Assembly: GCA_023392475.1 (NCBI GenBank)
Contig: JAEVZA010000093.1
Location: 1-7,267 of the forward strand
Direction of reading: 5' to 3'
Source of the DNA: Actinomycetes bacterium
GTDB taxonomy: Bacteria > Actinomycetota > Acidimicrobiia > Acidimicrobiales > Microtrichaceae
Length of the DNA stretch: 7,267 nucleotides
A program made the translations under genes and the position numbers. Below are positions 1 through 4,778 of this stretch, piece after piece; positions within the stretch are counted from its first letter, which is position 1, and each line of letters starts with the position of its first letter. The notes under the pieces were generated by a model. That model saw only the letters and a program-made list of their open reading frames with translations, was not told the DNA's origin and ran no database searches.

Positions 1-331
1 GGTGCAGGGCGAACAGCGCACCGGTGCCGGCGAGGACGACCCCGCCGACGACGCGGGCAGCGAGGCTCCCGCAGACGAGCGCCACGGCCCCGGCCCACAG
101 CAGCGTCCAGCGGCGGGCGCGCGACCCCGCCAGGGCGCACACGGCCACGAACAGGGCCCGCTCCACCGCGTCCGCCGCCGGCCAGGCGGTCGGGGCAGCG
201 TCCGACCACACGACCGCGGCGACCGCACCGGCGGCGGCGACGAGCCCGACGGCCACGAGCGTGGCCGTGCTCACCCCCCGGAGGCGACGGTACGGCGCCC
301 CCGGTGGCGGGGGCGCGGACGTCCAGTGCAT
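1..331 (-). CDS. Partial small membrane protein, divergent from rbfA
   Basis: The minus strand is open from an ATG at 331-329 to the left edge (110 codons, no stop), so the C-terminus lies outside the window. The start of the protein reads MHWTSAPPPPGAPYRRLRG, a Pro-rich then basic cytoplasmic-type N-terminus. Hydrophobic stretches follow at about residues 20-42 (VSTATLVAVGLVAAAGAVAA...), 59-69, and 76-110 (probably one or two further helices), separated by the charged loop SRARRW. Codons are strongly G/C-ending, like the neighbours. A weak -10-like CACACT lies 8 bases upstream of the ATG (plus strand 340-345), which would suit a leaderless mRNA; no ribosome binding site is visible. I recognise no family. 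It is an integral membrane protein by composition only. An internal GTG at residue 20 is an alternative start. Confidence 0.6.
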   Translation of the reverse strand, partial: MHWTSAPPPPGAPYRRLRGVSTATLVAVGLVAAAGAVAAVVWSDAAPTAWPAADAVERALFVAVCALAGSRARRWTLLWAGAVALVCGSLAARVVGGVVLAGTGALFALH

Positions 332-420
332 GGCGTCCAAGTGTGCCGGACGGCCGGGGTCCGGACGCATCCCCACCCGGGGCGGGCCGAACGCGCTCTC
401 AGGCGCGTCCGGGCCCGTGG

Positions 421-426
421 TACCAA
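421..426 (+). promoter_or_regulatory. Possible -10 box of rbfA in the divergent intergenic region
   Basis: The 101 bases at 332-432 separate the divergent membrane-protein gene from rbfA and must hold the control signals of both. GGTACCAAT at 419-427 resembles the GGTA-type -10 boxes used elsewhere in this window, although its sixth base is A rather than T. It ends 6 bases before the rbfA ATG, the spacing expected for a leaderless mRNA. No convincing -35 and no ribosome binding site for rbfA are seen. Confidence 0.35.
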
Positions 427-432
427 TGGCGG

Positions 433-843
433 ATGGCCCGCCGTCCCGCACCCCGCCGTGCCCCGCGCCAGTTCAGCCGCACCGACCGGCTCGGCGAGCT
501 GGTGCGCGAGGTGGTCGCCTCCGAGCTCGAGCGCATCGGCGACGAGCGGCTGGACCTCGTCACCATCACCGGCGTCCAGGTCGACGGCTCGCTCGAGCAC
601 GCCGACGTCTTCTACTCGGCGCTCCAGGCCGAGGCGGACGGCCGGACCGACGAGGTCGCCGAGGCGCTCGAGGAGCGGCGCTGGAAGGTGCAGCAGGTCG
701 TGAACCGCGAGGTGCGGGCCCGCAAGACGCCCCAGATCACCTTCAAGCACGACGACGTGCTCACCTCCGCCCTCCGCGTCGAGGAGATCCTCCGGGACAT
801 CGGCACCGAGGGCGACGGCGCGGACGCCGGTCCCACGAGGTGA
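433..843 (+). CDS. rbfA: Ribosome-binding factor A (RbfA)
   Basis: RbfA binds the 30S subunit late in assembly and is needed for 16S rRNA 5'-end processing; it acts in the cytoplasm. The product is 136 residues, close to the usual 120-135. After a basic N-terminus (MARRPAPRRAPR) the single KH-like domain runs from about residue 14 to 117. It has the family pattern RTDRLGELVREVVASEL, then DLVTITGVQVDGSLEHADVF, then the C-terminal signature TPQITFKHDDVLTSALRVEEIL. The ATG at 433 was chosen because homology begins just after it and a GGTA-type -10 box lies directly upstream; the frame stays open upstream but encodes Pro/Gly/Arg-rich noise. No infB lies immediately upstream, unlike many bacteria: the neighbour is a divergent gene. 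The stop overlaps the truB start (GTGA), so the two are probably cotranscribed and translationally coupled. Confidence 0.95.
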   Translation: MARRPAPRRAPRQFSRTDRLGELVREVVASELERIGDERLDLVTITGVQVDGSLEHADVFYSALQAEADGRTDEVAEALEERRWKVQQVVNREVRARKTPQITFKHDDVLTSALRVEEILRDIGTEGDGADAGPTR

Positions 844-1742
844 CCGACGCGCCGCCCGCGCCGGTCGGGCTGTGCGTGGTCGACAAGCCCGGGGGCTGGA
901 CGAGCCACGACGTCGTGGCCCGGTCGCGGCGCCTCCTCGGCACGCGGAAGGTCGGCCACGCCGGGACGCTGGACCCCATGGCCACCGGCGTCCTCGTGCT
1001 CGGCGTCGGTCGCGCCACGAAGCTGCTGACGTTCCTGGGCGGCCTCGGCAAGACGTACCGGGCCTCCATCCGGTTCGGGGTGGAGACCGACTCGCTCGAC
1101 GCCGACGGCGAGGTCACCGCCACGCACGACATGGCGCCGCCCGACGAGGACGCGGTCCGGGCTGCGGCCGCCACGCTCACGGGCGACCTGCTGCAGGTGC
1201 CGCCGATGGTGTCGGCGATCAAGGTCGACGGGAAGCGGCTGCACCAGCTCGCCCGCGAGGGCCGGGAGGTGGAGCGGGCGCCGCGGCCGGTCACCGTGTC
1301 GCGCTTCGAGGTGGCACCGACCTCGGACCCGATGGTGTGGGACGCCGTCGTCGACTGCTCCTCCGGCACGTACGTGCGCGTCCTCGCCGCGGACCTCGGC
1401 AGCGCCCTCGGCGGGGGTGCGCACCTCGCCGCCCTGCGGCGCACGGCGGTCGGCCCGTTCACGCTCGACGAGGCGGTCGCGCTCGACGCCGTGGACCCGG
1501 GCGCGCTCCTGCCGCCGTCGTCGGTCGACCGGGTGCTCGACGCCACCGGCGCCGAGGCCGACGCGGTGGCGCGGATCGGGCACGGGGCGGTGCTGCCCGC
1601 GGCGGCGCTCGGCCTCGGGGACGCCGATCCCGCGGATCGCCCCGGGCCGTTCGCGGTGCTCGACGGCGGTGGCCGGCTGCTCGCCGTCTACGGCTGGCAC
1701 CGCGACGGATCGCTCAAACCGGCGTTCGTCCTGGCCGGGTGA
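840..1742 (+). CDS. truB: tRNA pseudouridine(55) synthase TruB
   Basis: TruB converts U55 in the T-loop of tRNAs to pseudouridine. The product is 300 residues, near the usual 290-315. The GTG at 840 overlaps the rbfA stop as GTGA; the conserved sequence begins nine codons later (GLCVVDKPGGWTSHDVV), so the start is well supported. The catalytic motif GHAGTLDPMATG carries the nucleophile Asp45. The KTYRA segment gives the conserved active-site Tyr73, and SGTYVRVLAADLG at about 175-187 supplies the conserved Arg180. RRTAVGPFTLDEA follows near 200-212. The C-terminal part (about 225-300) is short and ends GWHRDGSLKPAFVLAG, like actinobacterial TruB C-terminal domains rather than a clear PUA domain. 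Gene order with rbfA is the classic RNA-maturation pair. One AAA codon, rare in this window, lies near the end. Confidence 0.97.
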   Translation: MTDAPPAPVGLCVVDKPGGWTSHDVVARSRRLLGTRKVGHAGTLDPMATGVLVLGVGRATKLLTFLGGLGKTYRASIRFGVETDSLDADGEVTATHDMAPPDEDAVRAAAATLTGDLLQVPPMVSAIKVDGKRLHQLAREGREVERAPRPVTVSRFEVAPTSDPMVWDAVVDCSSGTYVRVLAADLGSALGGGAHLAALRRTAVGPFTLDEAVALDAVDPGALLPPSSVDRVLDATGAEADAVARIGHGAVLPAAALGLGDADPADRPGPFAVLDGGGRLLAVYGWHRDGSLKPAFVLAG

Positions 1743-1750
1743 CGCGCCGG

Positions 1751-1756
1751 TAGCCT
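1751..1756 (+). promoter_or_regulatory. -10 box of ribF, placed for a leaderless mRNA
   Basis: TAGCCT fits the actinobacterial TANNNT -10 consensus and ends 7 bases before the ribF GTG, so transcription would start at or within a base or two of the start codon. No ribosome binding site lies in the 21-base truB-ribF gap, which supports leaderless translation. The same GGTAGCCT occurs before pnp. No clear -35 is seen. Confidence 0.55.
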
Positions 1757-1763
1757 CCGCCCC

Positions 1764-2744
1764 GTGGAGGTCCTCCGCGACGTCGAGTCGTGTCCCGCTC
1801 CGCCCGAGGGCACGGTCGTCACCATCGGTGCGTACGACGGGGTCCACCTCGGCCACCGCGCCGTCATCGCGGACGTGCGCGAGCGCGCCGCCGCCACCGG
1901 GCGCCGCTCCGCCGTGATCACCTTCGACCGGCACCCCGCGCAGGTCATCCGGCCCGACTCCGCGCCGCTGCTCCTCACCGACCTGGACCAGAAGCTCGAG
2001 CTCCTCGGCGCCACCGGCGTCGACTACGTGCTCGTGATCCGCTTCGACGAGGAGCGGGCCCGTGAGACGGCCGAGGACTTCGTCGAGTCCGTCCTCGTCC
2101 GGTGCCTGAACGCCGGCGAGGTGGTCGTCGGCGAGGACTTCCACTTCGGCCACCGCCGCCTCGGCGACGTCGCGCTGCTCGAGGACATGGGCTCGTCGCT
2201 GGGGTTCGTCGTGCACGGCCTCCGGCTCGTGGGCACCGACGGCGCCGCCGCCCGGGACGACGGCCAGGTGTCGTCGACGGCCATCCGGCGGGCCCTGCAC
2301 GAGGGCCGCCTCGCGGACGCCAACCTGATGCTCGGGCGCCCGCACGAGATGCGGGGGCCCGTCGTCCACGGCGACCAACGGGGCCGCACCCTGGGGTTCC
2401 CGACCGCGAACGTGGCGATCGGCGCCGAGATGCTCATGCCGGCCGACGGCATCTACGCCGGGCAGCTCGAGCGCCGTTCGAGCGGGGCGGTGCTGCCCGC
2501 TGCGATCTACGTCGGCAAGCGGCCGACCTTCTACGACGACCGGGCCATGACGCTGCTCGAGGTGCACGTGCTCGGCTTCTCGGGCGACCTGTACGACGAG
2601 GACGTGGCGGTCCGGTTCACCCACCGGATCCGCCCCGACGCCCGGTTCGCGTCGGTCGAGGAGCTGACCGCGCAGCTGCGCGCCGACTGCGACCGGGCCG
2701 CCGAGCTGCTCGGCGTCGGCCCGCCGCCCGCACCGCGCCCCTGA
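1764..2744 (+). CDS. ribF: Bifunctional riboflavin kinase / FAD synthetase RibF
   Basis: RibF phosphorylates riboflavin to FMN and adenylylates FMN to FAD. The product is 326 residues, close to the usual 305-335. The N-terminal nucleotidyltransferase domain (about 1-185) has GAYDGVHLGH at 22-31 (nucleotide-binding HxGH, His28 and His31), TFDRHP at 53-58, VGEDFHFGHRRLGD from 122, and VSSTAIRRAL at 169-178. The C-terminal flavokinase domain (about 189-315) begins with LGRPHEMRG, carries GFPTANV at 211-217 (substrate and magnesium site), and has LEVHVLGFSGDLY with the likely catalytic Glu266. All expected active-site motifs are present. The GTG at 1764 was chosen for its position behind a -10 box and 18 codons before the first conserved strand. 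It follows truB by 21 bases, so readthrough from rbfA-truB as well as its own promoter is likely. Confidence 0.96.
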   Translation: MEVLRDVESCPAPPEGTVVTIGAYDGVHLGHRAVIADVRERAAATGRRSAVITFDRHPAQVIRPDSAPLLLTDLDQKLELLGATGVDYVLVIRFDEERARETAEDFVESVLVRCLNAGEVVVGEDFHFGHRRLGDVALLEDMGSSLGFVVHGLRLVGTDGAAARDDGQVSSTAIRRALHEGRLADANLMLGRPHEMRGPVVHGDQRGRTLGFPTANVAIGAEMLMPADGIYAGQLERRSSGAVLPAAIYVGKRPTFYDDRAMTLLEVHVLGFSGDLYDEDVAVRFTHRIRPDARFASVEELTAQLRADCDRAAELLGVGPPPAPRP

Positions 2745-2808
2745 CCGCGGGCCCAGCCGCGATCTGAACGTCGATCAGGGAGTGCGGGGATCCGGCGGTC
2801 CGCCCCGG

Positions 2809-2814
2809 TACGGT
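2809..2814 (+). promoter_or_regulatory. -10 box of the alpha/beta hydrolase gene
   Basis: TACGGT fits TANNNT and sits in GGTACGGTGTC (2807-2817), an 11-base string found again at the rpsO promoter. A start point near 2821 would give a leader of about 72 bases. No clear -35 and no terminator hairpin after ribF are seen in 2745-2808. Confidence 0.45.
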
Positions 2815-2892
2815 GTCAGGGCCTCGTACACCCGCGCGGTGTCGGGGCGAGCCGGGTCCGCCGAGCGTCGGCGGGTCGGGGAAGGGACCGAT

Positions 2893-3981
2893 ATGAGCCA
2901 GGTGCTGGAGCCGATCGAGGGACCGGTCCTCGACGAGCCGCTCGCCGCGGGCGAGGTCCAGGTCCCGCGGCTGGCGCGGCACGAGATCACCCTCTCCGAC
3001 GGGCACCTCGTCGGGGTCACCGTCGCCGGCGAGGGCGTGCCCCTCGTCGTGGTCCACGGGTTCTCCGCCGAGGGGTTCCTCTACGCGCAGTCCCTCTCCC
3101 GGCTCGTGAGCATGGGGTTCCGGGTGGTCGCCATCGACACCGCGGGCCACGGCGCCACGCAGGGGCTGCCGCTGTCCGGCCAGGACATCAACGACTACGC
3201 CGACCTCCTCGGCCGCTGCATCGACGAGCTCGGCATCGAGCGCTTCGTGCTCGCCGGCCACTCGATGGGCGGCCAGCTGATCGCCCGGCTCGGCGCCAAG
3301 TGGCCCGAGCGGACCATGGGCGTGATCCTGATCGACGCCATCGTCGGCGACACCTGGGACCGGATGGTGTACCTGTTCCGCGTCGCCCCGCCGCTGCTCG
3401 GCGTCGTCGGCGCGCTGCTCATGATCGACTCGGCCACGGTGGTCCCGGCGTTCACCGACCCGGTGCAGGCGGCGAAGCTGCTCCGCCTCGTCGTGCCCAC
3501 GGTGGCCGGCCACGTGGTGCAGCCGTGGCGCCTGATCGGCCCGATGACGTCCATCCTGCGGACCCGCTCGAGCCGCTACGCGCTCAACGACCTCAGCGCC
3601 GCGGGCGTCCCGGTCTTCGCCCTGCACGGCTCGTGGGACCTGGCGGTGCCGCACCGCACCGCGGTGGACGCCGCCCGGCGCACCGACGGCGTCCTCGTGA
3701 CCGTCGAGCACGCCGGTCACTCCTGGCTGCTGCGCGACCCGGAGACGCTGCCGGCGATCATCGCCGAGCTGCTGGCGGGGGAGCTGGGTGACGGGATCCG
3801 TCGCTCCCTGCGGGCCGCCGGTGTGCGGTCGAGGTCGCCGAAGCTCTCGGACATCGAGCGGGTCTGCTACCGACCCGACGCCCGGGTGTTCGCCCTCGCC
3901 CCGGCCGATTCTCGGCGCAAGGCCGCCGGCCGCCACCGCCACCCGCGGTACCGGTGGCGGGTGGAGCGCCCCGGCGGCTGA
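2893..3981 (+). CDS. Alpha/beta hydrolase of unknown substrate with basic C-terminal tail
   Basis: This 362-residue protein has the full catalytic set of the alpha/beta-hydrolase fold. VVVHGF at 52-57 is the oxyanion-hole loop, GHSMGG at 122-127 is the nucleophile elbow (Ser124), HGSWDLAVP supplies Asp249, and HAGHSW supplies His276. Hence it probably hydrolyses an ester or related bond, but the substrate cannot be read from sequence. A hydrophobic cap segment lies at about 150-180. There is no signal peptide, so it is probably cytoplasmic. Residues 300-362 form an Arg-rich extension beyond the fold, including SDIERVCYRPDARVFAL and ending in RRKAAGRHRHPRYRWRVERPGG-like basic sequence. The ATG at 2893 has GAAGGGA 5-6 bases upstream; earlier in-frame codons lack homology. 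It interrupts the usual ribF-rpsO neighbourhood and has its own -10 box. Role in the operon is unknown. Confidence 0.88.
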   Translation: MSQVLEPIEGPVLDEPLAAGEVQVPRLARHEITLSDGHLVGVTVAGEGVPLVVVHGFSAEGFLYAQSLSRLVSMGFRVVAIDTAGHGATQGLPLSGQDINDYADLLGRCIDELGIERFVLAGHSMGGQLIARLGAKWPERTMGVILIDAIVGDTWDRMVYLFRVAPPLLGVVGALLMIDSATVVPAFTDPVQAAKLLRLVVPTVAGHVVQPWRLIGPMTSILRTRSSRYALNDLSAAGVPVFALHGSWDLAVPHRTAVDAARRTDGVLVTVEHAGHSWLLRDPETLPAIIAELLAGELGDGIRRSLRAAGVRSRSPKLSDIERVCYRPDARVFALAPADSRRKAAGRHRHPRYRWRVERPGG

Positions 3982-3985
3982 CTGG

Positions 3986-3991
3986 TACGGT
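3986..3991 (+). promoter_or_regulatory. -10 box of rpsO
   Basis: TACGGT lies 5 bases after the hydrolase stop, in the same GGTACGGTGTC context (3984-3994) as the hydrolase promoter. The start point would fall near 3998, giving a leader of about 123 bases. Any -35 would lie inside the hydrolase gene and is not obvious. Confidence 0.5.
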
Positions 3992-3994
3992 GTC

Positions 3995-4020
3995 CGGTCC
4001 CGGCCGACGGCCGGGGACCG
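3995..4020 (+). promoter_or_regulatory. Hairpin at the 5' end of the rpsO leader
   Basis: CGGTCCCGGCC (3995-4005) pairs with GGCCGGGGACCG (4009-4020), giving 11 bp with a single bulged G and a GAC loop. It overlaps the predicted rpsO start point, so it would cap the S15 mRNA, or it could stop transcripts coming from the hydrolase gene. No U-tract follows. The rest of the leader (4021-4107) is GC-rich with no structure I can defend. Confidence 0.45.
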
Positions 4021-4120
4021 CTCCGGGTCGCGCGGCGCCTCACGGCACCGACGGGCACCGGGGCTGGGTACGAGACCCGACCGGCGGCCCTCCGGGGCGC
4101 CGTGGACAGGAGCATGCACC

Positions 4121-4402
4121 ATGGGCAACCGAGCGCCCACCAACCTGCCGCCCAAGGGCGACACGATCGCCAAGTTCCGCAAGCACGAGTCGGACACCGG
4201 CTCGCCCGAGGTCCAGATCGCGCTCCTCACGGACCGCATCGAGCACCTCACGGAGCACCTCAAGGTCCACAAGAAGGACCACCACTCCCGTCGCGGCCTC
4301 CTGATGCTGGTCGGCAAGCGCCGCCGGTTCCTCGACTACCTGAAGAACAACGACGTCGAGCGCTACCGCGCCGTCATCGCGGAGCTCGGCCTCCGACGTT
4401 AG
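4121..4402 (+). CDS. rpsO: 30S ribosomal protein S15
   Basis: S15 binds the central domain of 16S rRNA early in 30S assembly and forms bridge contacts with the 50S subunit. The product is 93 residues (usual 88-90). The core is unmistakable: FRKHESDTGSPEVQIALLT at about 19-37, then RIEHLTEHLKVHKKDHHSRRGL at about 39-60 with the rRNA-binding His/Asp/Ser cluster, LVGKRRRFLDYLK, and ending ELGLRR. The N-terminus (MGNRAPTNLPPKGD) is a few residues longer than usual and differs from the common MAL/MS start. AGGAG at 4108-4112, 8 bases before the ATG, fixes the start; the ATG at 4114 is out of frame and too close to that site. It lies directly upstream of pnp, the classic rpsO-pnp pair. The last codons and stop fall inside a 32-base tandem duplication. 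Confidence 0.97.
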   Translation: MGNRAPTNLPPKGDTIAKFRKHESDTGSPEVQIALLTDRIEHLTEHLKVHKKDHHSRRGLLMLVGKRRRFLDYLKNNDVERYRAVIAELGLRR

Positions 4403-4452
4403 GAGGAGCCCCGCGCGGCAGCCTCCGACGTTAGGAGGAGCCCCACGCAGCA
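4389..4452 (+). repeat. 32-base tandem duplication spanning the rpsO stop codon
   Basis: Two adjacent 32-base units, 4389-4420 and 4421-4452, match at 30 of 32 positions. Each contains CTCCGACGTTAGGAGGAG, so the last three S15 codons and the TAG are copied once into the untranslated region. Traces of a third unit (GCCTGCGG) begin at 4453. Each unit holds a perfect AGGAGG and a preceding CCTCC that can pair with GGAGG around a 7-base loop (4390-4394 with 4402-4406; 4422-4426 with 4434-4438). No start codon is suitably placed after either AGGAGG. Confidence 0.9.
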
Positions 4453-4527
4453 GCCTGCGGCGCTGACCGGGTGCTGGCGGACCCCGTGGTCGTGATCCGA
4501 CCGCTGCGGACGCCGAAGGTGGGTGCG

Positions 4528-4559
4528 ACGCCCCCTCAGGAGGTTTCCTGAGGGGGCGT
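4528..4559 (+). terminator. Perfect 14-bp hairpin between rpsO and pnp
   Basis: ACGCCCCCTCAGGA (4528-4541) pairs with TCCTGAGGGGGCGT (4546-4559) around a GGTT loop. Only two T residues end the hairpin (4559-4560) and no U-tract follows. High-GC actinobacteria often terminate at such hairpins, so partial termination of rpsO transcripts is likely. Long perfect stems between rpsO and pnp in other bacteria are cut by RNase III, which is an equally good reading. The stem buries another AGGAGG-type sequence at its tip. Confidence 0.75.
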
Positions 4560-4584
4560 TCGCGTCCCCGGGCGCCGCGTCGGG

Positions 4585-4590
4585 TAGCCT
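4585..4590 (+). promoter_or_regulatory. -10 box of pnp
   Basis: TAGCCT in the context GGTAGCCT is identical to the ribF box. It lies 25 bases downstream of the intergenic hairpin. A start near 4597 would give a leader of about 182 bases. pnp may thus be read both from here and by readthrough from rpsO, as is known for other rpsO-pnp loci. No clear -35. Confidence 0.45.
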
Positions 4591-4591
4591 G

Positions 4592-4633
4592 CCGGCAACA
4601 ACTGCGGCAGCCCGGTCAGTAACCGGTTGCCGG
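4592..4633 (+). promoter_or_regulatory. Inverted repeat in the pnp leader
   Basis: CCGGCAAC (4592-4599) is complementary to GTTGCCGG (4626-4633). Between them, ACTG (4601-4604) can pair with CAGT (4617-4620), and CCGGT (4612-4616) with ACCGG (4622-4626) as a competing fold. The left arm spans the start point predicted from the -10 box, so only readthrough RNA from rpsO would hold the full stem. Confidence 0.4.
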
Positions 4634-4730
4634 TGTCCGGCCCCTCGGGGTCCAGGCCCTCCCACGGCGCTCGATCGCCGCCGGAGCCGCCGGATCCGGG
4701 CGAGCAGCCGGGGATCGACCACTGGGAACT

Positions 4731-4776
4731 GGCCCTCCGCCGCACCGACCGACCCGTGCAGGGTCGAAGGAGGGCC
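4731..4776 (+). promoter_or_regulatory. Hairpin sequestering the pnp ribosome binding site
   Basis: GGCCCTCC (4731-4738) pairs perfectly with GGAGGGCC (4769-4776). The right arm contains most of the AGGAGG ribosome binding site (4768-4773), which lies 5 bases before the ATG. Inside sits a second perfect hairpin, CGACCC-GTGCA-GGGTCG (4750-4766). Together they would hide the pnp initiation region, as expected for a translationally controlled, autoregulated PNPase gene. Confidence 0.6.
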
Positions 4777-4778
4777 TC

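Larger units (their letters stand above)
4403..4778 (+). other. rpsO-pnp intergenic spacer, untranslated
   Basis: No supportable gene lies in these 376 bases. From left to right it holds the second repeat unit, unstructured sequence (4453-4527), the perfect hairpin at 4528-4559, a -10 box at 4585, an inverted repeat at 4592-4633, a GC-rich stretch without clear signal (4634-4730), and the hairpin that covers the pnp ribosome binding site. Short open frames here lack start signals and run into pnp in the wrong frame. Confidence 0.75.

Noticed and set aside
24..839. In-frame upstream extension of truB (572 codons in all)
   Set aside because: The extension overlaps rbfA in another frame and is low-complexity; TruB homology starts nine codons after the GTG at 840.
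612..2624. Minus-strand 670-codon open frame over rbfA, truB and ribF
   Set aside because: It is a shadow of high-GC codon bias; it is antisense to three genes with complete family motifs and its translation is Arg/Gly/Val/Asp-rich with no recognisable domain.
2782..2892. N-terminal extension of the hydrolase
   Set aside because: It would include the likely promoter and has no homology-like sequence; the ATG at 2893 has a good ribosome binding site.
4401..4438. AGGAGG motifs as ribosome binding sites of a small gene after rpsO
   Set aside because: No ATG, GTG or TTG lies within usual distance of either motif.
4389..4460. CRISPR-like repeat
   Set aside because: The units are directly adjacent with no spacers and cover the rpsO stop codon; this is a tandem duplication.
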